Assembly (NCBI RefSeq): GCF_019599545.1
Contig: NZ_JAIEZV010000002.1
Coordinates: forward strand, 310,001 to 374,000
DNA length: 64,000 nt
Direction of reading: 5' to 3'
Source of the DNA: Halobacillus sp. Nhm2S1
Lineage (GTDB): Bacteria; Bacillota; Bacilli; Bacillales; Halobacillaceae
In this document: piece after piece, positions 33,202 to 43,224 of the stretch
Position numbering within the stretch: position 1 is the first letter of the stretch
How the letters are laid out: every line of letters starts with the position of its first letter
Position numbers and translations under genes: made by a program
Notes under the pieces: model-generated
The model's input: only the letters and a program-made list of their open reading frames with translations
The model's database searches: none
What the model was told of the DNA's origin: nothing

Positions 33202-33716
33202 GTTGTTTCTTCCCCTTTATTTTTCTCTTGATCTTCCACTTCAAATTTAGCGATCTTTTTAAATTTATTCTTATATTGGGATACAGACTCCACTTCTAAT
33301 ACATAGGATCCTGGCGGCAGCGGGGAGAGCATAATTTTTTCTGTGTATGTTTCTCCAGGTTCGATGACTTTTTCAGTCACTTCCTGTGTAAACATTTTCC
33401 CTTTTGAATACGTGTCAACCAGTTGACCTTGGCCGTCTCTTACATAGTATTCATATCGCTGCCCTGATCGAAAGGGTAAAGTGACTGGCTCATCCGTATC
33501 GTTATGGATGGCGTATTCAAAATGGTTGGACTGCATTTTCGCCCCCTTCCATTCAAGGGTTGCATGAACTTCTTTCTTATGATCATTGGATGCCGTCTCC
33601 CTCCCTGATGTTTCTGAACTGGTGCGCTGTTGGGGGGTGTTGTAGGAGGCGTTGACCCACCAGACTGCCCCACCAAGTAATAGAATGAGAGATAGAACAC
33701 TCCAGAATTTTGCCAA
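33198..33716 (-). CDS. membrane-anchored BsuPI-domain protein (candidate protease inhibitor)
   Basis: About 172 residues: an N-terminal membrane anchor (FWSVLSLILLLGGAVWW), a polar linker to about residue 45, then a BsuPI-like beta-sandwich of about 100 residues with the family segments HFEYAIHNDTDEPVTLPFRS, GQRYEYYVRD and ETYTEKIMLSPLPPGSYVLE. BsuPI is the intracellular proteinase inhibitor of B. subtilis, acting on the subtilase ISP-1. Here the domain would face outward and is encoded directly upstream of, and overlapping, an S8 protease gene. TTG at 33716 is preferred because AGAGGAGG lies seven bases before it; the frame is open to 33764. Inhibition of the neighbour is inference. Confidence 0.75.
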   Translation of the reverse strand: MAKFWSVLSLILLLGGAVWWVNASYNTPQQRTSSETSGRETASNDHKKEVHATLEWKGAKMQSNHFEYAIHNDTDEPVTLPFRSGQRYEYYVRDGQGQLVDTYSKGKMFTQEVTEKVIEPGETYTEKIMLSPLPPGSYVLEVESVSQYKNKFKKIAKFEVEDQEKNKGEETT

Positions 33717-33967
33717 GTCTTTTCCTCCTCTCATTTTCTTACAGTTTACACGCAATTCCATCATTTTTAAATATATGAAGCTACTTTTGTTACAAACTTC
33801 TCTATAAACGCTCTCCTATTAACGTTCGTTTTCATACGCTCATGGAAAGTCAGCCGTTTCACCCATTTTTTCACACATTAAATGACTAAAAACAGGTTGG
33901 AATTTTATGTATTTAGGGGAATATACTTTATAGGCTGACCCATTCCAATAGAAGAGAGGATGTATCG

Positions 33968-36511
33968 ATGAAGAATCTTTTAAAGGTAGTTGTCACGATG
34001 TTCTTCCTTTCCAGTCTGTCTATGTTCCTTGATCCTTTCTATGTTTTAGCTGAAAAAGAACCTAAGAAAATTCAAAGCTTTCAACATGAGGAAGATCAAT
34101 TCAGGTCACAGTTCAAGCCTAAAAAAGTTACGTCACAATCAAAGAAACCCATTCCTTTGGATCAGATTTATGATAGACAAATAGTCATTAAAAAGAAAGA
34201 TGCCGGGGTTACTCTTAAATTACATAAATATGAGGTTGTAGACAACGATGTTTTAGAGAAACTGGCCCCTGGAATGTGGATGACCGTTCGTATTCCTGAA
34301 TCGCTCGATTATGAAGAAGAACTTATTACAATTGATGAGTTTCCTGGAGTTGAGTCTGCCTCTCCTGACCAAATCTATCAACCTAGTTACCTTCCAAGCG
34401 ATCCTTATTATAGAAGTCAGCAGGATTACTTAAAAGAAATCGATATGGAAAGAGCGTGGGAAATTACTCAAGGAACCAGTCAGGTAAAAGTAGCTGTCAT
34501 TGATTCAGGTGTCACTCCTTCCCACGAAGATTTGACCTCTCGTTTAACAGATGGTTTTGACGGCATTTTGTCAGGGCCTGTACGGTCTGACGAAGTGGGG
34601 CATGGGACTCACGTAACAGGAATTATTGCTGCCAATGCGAACACCAAAGGGGTGATCGGCGTTTCCCCTAAGGTCAAGGTGGAGCCGATTAAAGTCGGTA
34701 CATCGGATGGCTTGTCTACCACCGCAATTATACGAGGCGTGCAGTATGCCATCGATAGAAACGTTGATGTTATAAACATGAGCTTTGGTGGCTATACACC
34801 CGATCCTCTTCTACAGGATGTTCTTTGGCAGGCCTATCAAGAGGGAATCGTGCTTGTTGCAGCATCCGGAAATGATGATACGTCCGCTTTCTCCTTCCCT
34901 GCCGGTTACCCTTGGGTCATTGCCGTAGGAGCAACCGATACCACAAGAAGTTCAACAACTGCAGCCGGATTCAGTAATTATGGGCTCCATATCGATGTAG
35001 CCGCCCCGGGAGTGGGGATCGTGAGTACTGACCGTTTCGGGAGTTATGGAAGTGGGGACGGGACCTCCTTCTCTGCGCCGATTGTCAGTGGTCTTGCCGC
35101 ATTACTCAAATCGAAACACCCAGGTTGGAACCCGGATCAAGTTGAATTTGCCCTTCAAAATGGTGCGGAACAGCTCTATGGGCAGGAATCCCACCCCTAT
35201 GTTGGCTTTGGCCAGGTCAATGGCTATCAGTCCCTTACTACCACACTTTCCGATATGGGTCCTGATACTTCTACATGGTCGGTGGATGGAGCGAAGAAAA
35301 TCTCGGCCGGAACCTATTACGAGAAGTTCAATTTCCCAAATGACAATGATTTGTATGCATTTACGATGAAATATCCAGGAGAGCTTTCCATCAATCTTTC
35401 TCATGGCGAGAAACATATGGACCCTGTCATGAATGTCTATCAAGAAGTGGATGGTGTCATTTATGAACTTTATTCCATAGACAGCCGTTATGAAGGCGAA
35501 CCAGAAACATTGTCTTTTTATGCTGACAGAGGTAAGTATTATATTAGTGTGAGAGATTATTATGCAAACTGGTCGAAAACAGCCTATGAACTGGAAGTGA
35601 AACAAAAGCTGGACCAGCCTGCTAGAATATACGGGAAAAACCGCTACGAAACAGCAGTTGAAATATCCAGAGAAGGCTTTAGGAATGGAACAAATACCAT
35701 TGTACTCGCGCAAGGTCAAGACTTCCCTGATGCCCTCTCAGGAGCTCCTCTCGCCTATGAACTGGATGCACCAATATTATTGACACGTTCGAAAACCCTT
35801 AGTGAGGAAACGAAAAACGAGATTGAAAGACTTGGAGCAAATAAAGCTTATATTCTTGGAGGAAACGGTGCGATCGATGCAGATGTGGAAATGGAATTGA
35901 AACAGATGGGGCTGCAGGTGAAAAGGATATCAGGAGAAAATCGTTATCAAACCTCAGCCGAAATAGCTAAAGAGCTCCTCAGTCTTCAGGGTCGTTCTTC
36001 TTTTGATAAGGCTCTCGTTTCATACGGGCACAACTTCCCCGATGCCCTGGCTTCAGCTCCTTATGCGGCACAAGAGGGGTATCCAATCTTACTAACAAGA
36101 CCACAGGCCTTACCAGAAGAAATCCGCCCGATTGCAAAGGGTGTAAATCAAGCGTTTGTTGTCGGTGGAGAAAGTGTAGTCAGCGATCGAATTCTTACGG
36201 ATTTGCCAAACGGCGTCCGTTTCTCCGGAAGCAACCGTTATGCAACGGCTGTCGAGATCATGGAGGGGTTGGACATGAATACGGATGAGGTTTTTGTCGT
36301 TACTGGGCAATCCTTTGCTGATGCCTTAACGGGATCTGTTCTCGCAGCCAGTCGCCAGCAACCTATTCTCCTTGTCCGTACTAATCAAATACCTGGAGAG
36401 ATGGAAGCCTTTATTGATCGCCATCAGCCACAAGCCTACACCATCCTTGGAGGGTTTGGGGCGGTCAATGAAGAAGTCGGCGCCCACTTATTACAATTGT
36501 CTTTGGAGTAA
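33968..36511 (+). CDS. subtilisin-like serine protease with PPC domain and CWB2 repeats
   Basis: An 847-residue S8 protease. Signal peptide to about residue 28 (YVLAEK), propeptide to about residue 145, triad Asp179 (VAVIDSGVTPSHEDL), His212 (VGHGTHVTGII) and Ser367 (GDGTSFSAPIVSG). A pre-peptidase C-terminal-like domain lies at about 440-555 (DNDLYAFTMKYPGELSINLS; YISVRDYYANWSKTAYELEV). Three CWB2 repeats follow from about residue 557 (RIYGKNRYETAVEISREGF). It is transcribed away from the inhibitor/protease pair, from the 200-base gap that precedes it. AGAGAGGATG precedes the ATG. Wall-bound extracellular proteolysis is the expected role; substrates unknown. Confidence 0.92.
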   Translation: MKNLLKVVVTMFFLSSLSMFLDPFYVLAEKEPKKIQSFQHEEDQFRSQFKPKKVTSQSKKPIPLDQIYDRQIVIKKKDAGVTLKLHKYEVVDNDVLEKLAPGMWMTVRIPESLDYEEELITIDEFPGVESASPDQIYQPSYLPSDPYYRSQQDYLKEIDMERAWEITQGTSQVKVAVIDSGVTPSHEDLTSRLTDGFDGILSGPVRSDEVGHGTHVTGIIAANANTKGVIGVSPKVKVEPIKVGTSDGLSTTAIIRGVQYAIDRNVDVINMSFGGYTPDPLLQDVLWQAYQEGIVLVAASGNDDTSAFSFPAGYPWVIAVGATDTTRSSTTAAGFSNYGLHIDVAAPGVGIVSTDRFGSYGSGDGTSFSAPIVSGLAALLKSKHPGWNPDQVEFALQNGAEQLYGQESHPYVGFGQVNGYQSLTTTLSDMGPDTSTWSVDGAKKISAGTYYEKFNFPNDNDLYAFTMKYPGELSINLSHGEKHMDPVMNVYQEVDGVIYELYSIDSRYEGEPETLSFYADRGKYYISVRDYYANWSKTAYELEVKQKLDQPARIYGKNRYETAVEISREGFRNGTNTIVLAQGQDFPDALSGAPLAYELDAPILLTRSKTLSEETKNEIERLGANKAYILGGNGAIDADVEMELKQMGLQVKRISGENRYQTSAEIAKELLSLQGRSSFDKALVSYGHNFPDALASAPYAAQEGYPILLTRPQALPEEIRPIAKGVNQAFVVGGESVVSDRILTDLPNGVRFSGSNRYATAVEIMEGLDMNTDEVFVVTGQSFADALTGSVLAASRQQPILLVRTNQIPGEMEAFIDRHQPQAYTILGGFGAVNEEVGAHLLQLSLE

Positions 36512-36572
36512 GTCCAAAGATTCCTTCTTTCCGTGTGGTCCAGAAGGATGAACATAAAAAAGACGTTAGAAC

Positions 36573-36612
36573 AAAAAGAAGCCTCCACTTTTACTTAAGT
36601 GGAGGCTTCTTA
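36573..36612. terminator. bidirectional terminator between convergent S8 protease and 5'-nucleotidase
   Basis: AAGAAGCCTCCACTT pairs perfectly with AAGTGGAGGCTTCTT; T-rich on both exits. Confidence 0.85.
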
Positions 36613-36621
36613 CATAGACCA

Positions 36622-39099
36622 TTACTTCTGTTTAAGTTCTTCTTCTACTTCCTCACTAACAGCTCCGGTACCACCAAGTACATGGAAGTTGCTGAGACCC
36701 ATGTCCTCAATGACTTTTTGTGTAGCTTGAGGCAGTTGGTCTTCTTTTACAAGAAGCATCGATGCATCGTGCTTCGCTGCCAGAACAGATCCTGCAAGGG
36801 CATCAGCAAAGTTTGTACCTGTAGCAACAAAAGCATTTTCTTCACTTGCCATTAGATCTTTAGCGATAACTGCCGCTGTTTCGTAACGCGTCTCGCCTTT
36901 ATACCTTGTTGGATCAGGCAGCATGGATTCTACTTTTTCAGAAACGGCATTTGTACCACCGACAATGATACTCTGGTCAAATCCACCAAGAGCGGTCTTT
37001 GTGATTCCAGGTAGTTTATCGGTTTGGGAAAGAAGAATCGGGTACCCCTCTTTAGCCGCATAGGAAGCTACAGCCAAGGCATCTGGATAATTACGTCCGT
37101 CTGCAACAATGACGTTATCCGGATTGCCGCCTAGACGTGCCGCGATACTTGCAGCTGTGGCATATCGGTTCTTACCGGAAATACGTTCCACATTCAGGTT
37201 CAAACCTTCTAATTGATATTTCACATAAGAGGAAATGGCTCCTGTTCCACCTAATACGATCGCATTCGTCGCACCAAGACGTTCAATTTCTTCTTTCACT
37301 CTTGCATCAAGCTTGTTCGATTTTGTCAATAGAATTGGAGCATCTTCTTTATAAGCTAAAGGTGCACCAGCCAGGGCGTCCGCAAACTGATCTCCTCTTG
37401 CGATAACAACGGTATCCGCCTGCTCCCAGCCTTTTTTAGAGATTTCAATAGCTGTTTCATAACGGTCTTGTCCTTGAATGCGTTCTACATCATTCATATT
37501 TTCTGCTACTTGATCAATAATACGTCCTTCCACTTCTGGAGAAACGGTTCCCTGCTCCTCTAAGTATTCATTGAAGACCTCATAGTCAACAAAGAAAAGC
37601 TCTTTCATCTTTCCATTAGCTTTCGCTTCTGCAAAGGATTCATAACCATCTCCGCCATCCGCGATGAATGCGTTCGTTGCAATGGTGTAAGTGCCGTTCA
37701 TATCCAGTGCCTCATAACCATCGTCCGTTTTTGTCTGTACTTCCACAACACGGTCCCCTGCAGGCTGGTTACGATCAAACGTGTACTGCAAGCCGGAGAC
37801 CTGAGCAAAACGTCCTCCCATGTTTTCTAAATCACTCACTCCATTTTCGAGTGCGGCCATTAGCTGCTCACCCGTCAACTCAAGAGTGACAAGCTGGTTT
37901 CCAAAAGGCATGGTCGTCAAAACTTCACCCATTGTAATGTCACCTTCATCGATGGATGCACGAATACCTCCACCATTCTGGATCGCAATGGTTGTTTCAG
38001 GAACTGCTTTTTGAGCTTTAGCAAGCATAGAGTCCGTAATTAAGTTTCCAAGGTTTGTTTCGCCTTGACGAACGTCACTACGTTCTCCATTTAATGCAAC
38101 AGTAGTTTCACCGACCACTTCATTCTTAAGTTCTTCCAGAGGCTCCTGGTATTTTTCAAGTAATGCTTGAGCTTCTGCATTCGGTGCTACGTCCGCTTCT
38201 TCGATATCAATCAGCTGGCCGTCCCATTCTTGTAAGACACCTTCATCATCGAATGTAACTTGAAGGTCCCCTAAGAATTCGTTGTATTCTCCAGCCTGTA
38301 CAACAAGGGTAGGTTCATCACCTTCGCCATCATTGAAAACCTCAGTTTCTTCTACTGTGGTATGACTGTGAGCTCCTACAACAACATCAATTCCATCTAC
38401 TGATTCAGCCAATGTACGATCATAAGTGACACCGATATGAGTAAGAGCTACAACCTTATTGACCCCTTCCCCTTCAAGCATCGTCACTGTATCTTCCGCT
38501 TTTTTCAAGTAATCTTGAAATTCAAGGTCGTCTCCCGGGTTCGAAAGAAAAGCTGTTTCCTCTGTGGTCAAACCAAATACACCGATTTTCTCGCCATCGA
38601 CTTCCAGGATGGTCGCTGGATAGATATTTCCACCCTCACCAGGCTTTCCTATTTCGTTCTTGAACAAATCCTTCAGATTTACATCTTTGCTATAGTCAAT
38701 GTTTGCACTGACAATTGGGAACTCTGCTTCATCAATAAACTTAGCCAGAGGTTCTGTACCATCATCAAATTCGTGGTTTCCTGGAACCATAGCGTCATAT
38801 TCCATCATGTTCATGAATTGAAGATCAGCAAGACCCTTAAATTCATTATAGAAAAGTGTACCTGAGAAAACGTCACCAGCATCGAGTAATACTGAATTTC
38901 CACGCTCAGCACGAAGTTGTTCCACTAAAGAAACCTTCTTTGGTACGTTTTCCAAATGAGCGTGTGTATCGTTGCTGTGCATGATTGTCAGATCAAAGTC
39001 TCCTTCAGCTGCTTTGACTTCCCCGGAAGGGAAAGCCAAAGTACCAAGAGCAATCGCCCCTGATGCAGCTACAGTTGCAAGTGGTTTTACCATTTTCAT
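36622..39099 (-). CDS. wall-bound 5'-nucleotidase with CWB2 repeats
   Basis: About 825 residues. Signal peptide ends near VKAAEG. A calcineurin-like metallophosphatase domain follows: TIMHSNDTHAHLEN, LLDAGDVFSGTLFYNE, MVPGNHEFDDG and VGAHSHTTVEE supply the metal ligands. The 5'-nucleotidase C-terminal domain spans about 330-510 (QNGGGIRASIDEGDITMGEV; NAFIADGGDGYESF). Three CWB2 repeats start near residue 535 and closely resemble those of the upstream nuclease. It hydrolyses nucleotides to nucleosides and phosphate outside the cell. The ATG at 39099 follows AAAGGATG; a TTG at 39117 lies in that site. It starts 32 bases after the nuclease stop, so the two form an operon. Confidence 0.92.
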   Translation of the reverse strand: MKMVKPLATVAASGAIALGTLAFPSGEVKAAEGDFDLTIMHSNDTHAHLENVPKKVSLVEQLRAERGNSVLLDAGDVFSGTLFYNEFKGLADLQFMNMMEYDAMVPGNHEFDDGTEPLAKFIDEAEFPIVSANIDYSKDVNLKDLFKNEIGKPGEGGNIYPATILEVDGEKIGVFGLTTEETAFLSNPGDDLEFQDYLKKAEDTVTMLEGEGVNKVVALTHIGVTYDRTLAESVDGIDVVVGAHSHTTVEETEVFNDGEGDEPTLVVQAGEYNEFLGDLQVTFDDEGVLQEWDGQLIDIEEADVAPNAEAQALLEKYQEPLEELKNEVVGETTVALNGERSDVRQGETNLGNLITDSMLAKAQKAVPETTIAIQNGGGIRASIDEGDITMGEVLTTMPFGNQLVTLELTGEQLMAALENGVSDLENMGGRFAQVSGLQYTFDRNQPAGDRVVEVQTKTDDGYEALDMNGTYTIATNAFIADGGDGYESFAEAKANGKMKELFFVDYEVFNEYLEEQGTVSPEVEGRIIDQVAENMNDVERIQGQDRYETAIEISKKGWEQADTVVIARGDQFADALAGAPLAYKEDAPILLTKSNKLDARVKEEIERLGATNAIVLGGTGAISSYVKYQLEGLNLNVERISGKNRYATAASIAARLGGNPDNVIVADGRNYPDALAVASYAAKEGYPILLSQTDKLPGITKTALGGFDQSIIVGGTNAVSEKVESMLPDPTRYKGETRYETAAVIAKDLMASEENAFVATGTNFADALAGSVLAAKHDASMLLVKEDQLPQATQKVIEDMGLSNFHVLGGTGAVSEEVEEELKQK

Positions 39100-39131
39100 A
39101 AAAATACATCCTTTCAAAGTTTCACAGTTTT

Positions 39132-42100
39132 TTATTTGTCATCCAGTTCGTTCTTCACTTCATCACTTACGGCATTTGTTCCACCAAGAACATGGTATTG
39201 TGTGTAATCCTTCTCCTGGATCAGTGCTTCAATCTCATCCGGAAGGTCATCCGGCTTAACGAGAAGCATTGGAGCTTTCAATTTCGCTGCAAGCACGGAT
39301 CCTGTTAAAGCATCTGCAAAATCCCGGCCCGTTGCAACCAGAGCAGTGTTCGTATCGCCGACTAATTCCTCTGCAATTTCTGCAGACGTTCCGTAACGAT
39401 CAGATCCTTTGTAACGGGTTGGGTTAGGTAGGTTTTTCATTACTTTTTCACTGACCGCATTCGTCCCACCAAGAACAATCGTTTCACCAATGTCAGACAA
39501 AGCCAGTTTCGTTTCTGAAGGCAGCTTTTTCGTGTTCGTCAATAAAACAGGATAGCCATGCTCCGCTGCATAGGAAGCACCGGACAGCGCATCTGGATAG
39601 TTTCTTCCGTCCGCAATGATTGCTTTTTCTGGTGATCCATCCAAGCGGGCAGCAATGTTGGCCGCTGTTTCATAACGGTCCTCTCCTGAGATACGTTCAA
39701 CAGACAAGCCTTCTCCTTCTAATTGGTAACTGACATAATCAGAAATAGCTCCATCTCCACCCAGGATGACGGCATGCTTCGCTCCTAATCTATCAATTTC
39801 AGCTTTCACCTCGGATCGTAGTGTGCTGGTTTTCGTTAATAGAATCGGTGCATCGAGTTTATAAGCAAGCGGGGCCCCAGCCAAAGCATCCGGGAAGGAG
39901 TCTCCTCTAGCAATAACCACGGTGTCGGCCTGATCCCAGCCTTTCTTAGAAACCTCGATGGCTGTTTCATAACGATTGACTCCTGAAATACGTTCCACAT
40001 CTGTTCCAAATTCAATTTGAGCAAGCATTGGGTCATGGTCACTTGCACGTCCATCCGCTTCCGAGAAGTCAGCATTGATGTTGACACTATCAATCTTCGT
40101 TTGTTCAGCCAGAGAGTTATTGACCAAAATGTGATCAAGAACCTGAGAATTCCCTTGATAGTTGTAGGAATAACGCTCTTCCAGCGGAAGTTCTTCCGTC
40201 ATGTTTGTCAGAACGTCCCCTTTTAATGTTTCAAGAGGTTCAGAGAATTCAAAGTCATTCAAATCTCCCAATACAACGACGTTCGCCCCATCCACTTTTT
40301 CTTCGTATTCATCAACAAAATCATTAAGGACCTGGGCTTGTTTCAGACGCTGGACCTGACTTCCCAGTTCAATTGGATAACTGGCACCAAAGAGGGCATC
40401 ATCTCCACCTTTGGAATTGAAGTGGTTGGTCACAACAAGGACTTTTTGTCCTTTGAATTCGAATTCCGCAGCTAATGATTTACGAGAATCATCGAAGGCT
40501 TCATTCGTTGGATCGATACGACCTGGGTTAAGGTTAAGCCCTTCCGCTGAAACCTCTACACCCGTGGTGGCATCCCCACTCGGCTTATCGACCATGGACA
40601 CACGGTCAGGGTTGTAGATAAACCCGACGCGAATGTTTCCTCCGGGCTGACCGCCATCCGTTTTATCCAAAGGAGCAATTTCTGCAAACTCATAAGTTGG
40701 TCCACCCTTTGCCTCAATCGCATCAATGAGCTTCTGATAAGACTGATCTGCCTTAACGGTACCATCGTCTGTCGGGCCATTATTGTCTTGAACCTCTACC
40801 AATCCGATGATATCCGGCTGCTTCAAGTTGTTCACCATAGAGTCAGCAATACGATTCACTTTGTCCATAGAAGTTTCTGCTGAAAAGTTTTCCATGTTAT
40901 AAGTAGCTACATTCAACTTTCCTTCTTCAACGGCAAGGTCAGTCGTTTCCCTTTCCGTACCACCATCAATAATGGCAGGGAAGTCGCCGGTGGTGCGGAC
41001 TTTAAAGTTGCTGTAGTCATAGCTGACGATACCCGTGACAGACCCTTCGAGCTGATCTCCCACTTTGACATTGACGTCATAACCATCAACATCCAAGAGC
41101 ACACGCTCCGGATTCGCGTCTTCTTCTGTCAACAACAGGCCGCCGGCATCTGTCATGGCCTGATCCTCATTGGTATCTACATAGACAGCAACTTCATCGT
41201 ACTTCGGAGGAGAAGTGACGTGAGCATCTTTCAGCTCAATCCGCATGCCTTCAAGACTTTCATAGAAATCAAGACCGTCTGTTTCAGGATCAAAACTTTC
41301 CATTCCATCGTCCTCAATGTTCACTTTCGGCTGGATGCGATCCTCTCCGATGACGACCGTATCTGGTAAGGTGTTTTCAGATGATAGAATCGTAGAATCA
41401 GAAGCAGTGATTTGTGTGGTTAAAAGATCATCCGCATCATCGTATCCATCTTCACGCCACTCTTTAACTTCACCATTCACAGATACTTCATCCCCGACAC
41501 TCACACCAGAGTTTCGATCATAAACATAGATCCCCTCTGATGTTGCAATATCATCATCAGGGTTTGTCCCTTGAATATAATAGCCATAAGTACCATCCAG
41601 AGCTGTGACAACCCCGGTGACACCTTCTACATTCATATCTACGTATGGAGATATATGGGAGGATCCTTGGATATCATGAATTTCCAATGAATCAACAGCC
41701 TTCAGCACTTCATAGGAGTAAGTAAATACTTCGCTCGTTTCTCCGCCCTCTTTGACTACAACCGCTTTGATTGTCGTATCTTTATTGATAGTGATAGGAG
41801 AATCGTAAACTTGACTTTCACTTGTAGGTTCCGATTCATCCATTGTGTAATGAATGGTTGCATCCGGTTGAGCCGTGCTGAGCGTGACTTCGGACCCTTC
41901 TGGAATGTTCCCAGAGTCCTTAGAAGCTATAACTGAGAAAATCTCTTCAATCACATCACTCTGGCTGCGAGGGATTAAACGATATTCATCAAAGCTATAG
42001 GTGACCACTCCGCGTAACAACTCATAGGTCTTCCCTACTTCGAAATCAACACTACCCTCGTTTGGAGAGATAAGAAATTCAGTACCACTTTCCTCAGCTA

Positions 42101-43112
42101 AATAATCACCACCGTCTCCTTCACCAACGATTTTCACATCGGTGAGTTCAACATACTCCCCTTCGAAATCTTCGCCTGATTCCTTACTGAAATCAGCTCC
42201 TTCTACTTGAAGAGCTGCGGGTACACCTTTATTTTCTTCTGTAATTACAATGCTTTCTGTTTGTATTTGTTCAAGTCCATAATAATCAGACAAAGCACCT
42301 TCTGCGGTAAACTCATCACCAATGTTGATTTTTTGGGACGTACGAACGACAATGCCGCCTGTTTCATCCTGTATGTACACATTCGTTTTGTCGCCACCTA
42401 CAAAAGTTGCTGTTGCAATCCCTTTAATTTTGACATCCGTACCTTTTTCGGAGCTTCTAGCATCAGCAATACTGGAAAGTTCAACGGGTTCGCTTGGTGC
42501 AGGTGGTTCTTCTTCAGAGCCTTCGTCCGGGAATTGACCAATATAGGAAAATTCATCTTTTCCATGTTGTTCAAAAGACACAGACGGGTCGAATGCATCA
42601 TCAGGGTTCGTATCTCCATCGAGATGATCTGCTTTCCTTGTCAGCGTTACATCACTTCCGAAGTTGTCCGCTGACCCGATTTGACCAAGTGAATCGACAA
42701 TAGAATCACCTTTCTTTAGTAAGATGACATCATTTCCATTGAAGTTCACAACGCCGTTTCCTGTCCTGAGGTCTGCATCATCCAGCTCACTAGCTGTAGC
42801 ACGCTGGTTGGCCAACACGAAAACATCACCATCTGCAAGCGTACCTTCTAAAGATAACGAAGCTGGACCAGAAGTGTTTCCGTTCGAGTACACTTCGAGA
42901 GTATATTGACTCAGATCTATATCTTCCCCAGTACCGTTATAGAGTTCCAGAGCTTTATTGTAAGAACTACCTTCTACATACTCTGTAACCAATAGCGAAT
43001 CCGGCGACGTTGATTCTGCTTTAACCGGATGAGCAGGGACCGAGAACATCCCAAGCACCATTGAACTGACAACGACAGAGCTGACTCCACGTACAAAGTT
43101 TTTCTTTCTCAA
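39132..43112 (-). CDS. extracellular nuclease with lamin-tail, OB-fold and CWB2 domains
   Basis: About 1326 residues. Signal peptide (RKKNFVRGVSSVVVSSMVLG to VKAES). A lamin-tail domain (about 30-150: VTEYVEGSSYNKALELYNGT), an OB-fold nucleic-acid-binding module (VKIKGIATATFVGGDKTNVY), a chitobiase-C-terminal-like beta domain (ATIHYTMDESEPTSESQVYD), more OB-like sequence, then an endonuclease/exonuclease/phosphatase domain: VATYNMENFS, DIIGLVEVQDN, VTNHFNSKGGDD, VVLGDLNDFEFSEPL and GRASDHDPMLAQIE. Three CWB2 repeats end the protein. The layout matches ExeM/NucH-type secreted nucleases. TTG start at 43112 with GGGAGG nine bases before it. First gene of the nuclease/5'-nucleotidase operon; acidic. 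Confidence 0.92.
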   Translation of the reverse strand: MRKKNFVRGVSSVVVSSMVLGMFSVPAHPVKAESTSPDSLLVTEYVEGSSYNKALELYNGTGEDIDLSQYTLEVYSNGNTSGPASLSLEGTLADGDVFVLANQRATASELDDADLRTGNGVVNFNGNDVILLKKGDSIVDSLGQIGSADNFGSDVTLTRKADHLDGDTNPDDAFDPSVSFEQHGKDEFSYIGQFPDEGSEEEPPAPSEPVELSSIADARSSEKGTDVKIKGIATATFVGGDKTNVYIQDETGGIVVRTSQKINIGDEFTAEGALSDYYGLEQIQTESIVITEENKGVPAALQVEGADFSKESGEDFEGEYVELTDVKIVGEGDGGDYLAEESGTEFLISPNEGSVDFEVGKTYELLRGVVTYSFDEYRLIPRSQSDVIEEIFSVIASKDSGNIPEGSEVTLSTAQPDATIHYTMDESEPTSESQVYDSPITINKDTTIKAVVVKEGGETSEVFTYSYEVLKAVDSLEIHDIQGSSHISPYVDMNVEGVTGVVTALDGTYGYYIQGTNPDDDIATSEGIYVYDRNSGVSVGDEVSVNGEVKEWREDGYDDADDLLTTQITASDSTILSSENTLPDTVVIGEDRIQPKVNIEDDGMESFDPETDGLDFYESLEGMRIELKDAHVTSPPKYDEVAVYVDTNEDQAMTDAGGLLLTEEDANPERVLLDVDGYDVNVKVGDQLEGSVTGIVSYDYSNFKVRTTGDFPAIIDGGTERETTDLAVEEGKLNVATYNMENFSAETSMDKVNRIADSMVNNLKQPDIIGLVEVQDNNGPTDDGTVKADQSYQKLIDAIEAKGGPTYEFAEIAPLDKTDGGQPGGNIRVGFIYNPDRVSMVDKPSGDATTGVEVSAEGLNLNPGRIDPTNEAFDDSRKSLAAEFEFKGQKVLVVTNHFNSKGGDDALFGASYPIELGSQVQRLKQAQVLNDFVDEYEEKVDGANVVVLGDLNDFEFSEPLETLKGDVLTNMTEELPLEERYSYNYQGNSQVLDHILVNNSLAEQTKIDSVNINADFSEADGRASDHDPMLAQIEFGTDVERISGVNRYETAIEVSKKGWDQADTVVIARGDSFPDALAGAPLAYKLDAPILLTKTSTLRSEVKAEIDRLGAKHAVILGGDGAISDYVSYQLEGEGLSVERISGEDRYETAANIAARLDGSPEKAIIADGRNYPDALSGASYAAEHGYPVLLTNTKKLPSETKLALSDIGETIVLGGTNAVSEKVMKNLPNPTRYKGSDRYGTSAEIAEELVGDTNTALVATGRDFADALTGSVLAAKLKAPMLLVKPDDLPDEIEALIQEKDYTQYHVLGGTNAVSDEVKNELDDK

Positions 43113-43167
43113 AAGAGATAACCTCCCAATATTGTTTATAATTCTACAAAACTCCTCAACAACCTCC

Positions 43168-43173
43168 ATTATA
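43168..43173 (-). promoter_or_regulatory. -10 element of the nuclease operon
   Basis: A perfect TATAAT on the minus strand lies 55 bases before the start codon. No convincing -35 is seen at 16-18 bases, so the promoter may need an activator or use another element. Confidence 0.4.
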
Positions 43174-43224
43174 TAGGAAATATTGTTTAATTTGTGTTAA
43201 TTGTGTAAATCTTTGCTAAACAGT

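Noticed and set aside
26549-43112. Phage, transposon or genomic-island origin of the secretome block
   Set aside because: No integrase, transposase, tRNA gene, direct repeats at the borders or abrupt change in style was seen; repeated CWB2 tails explain the internal similarity.
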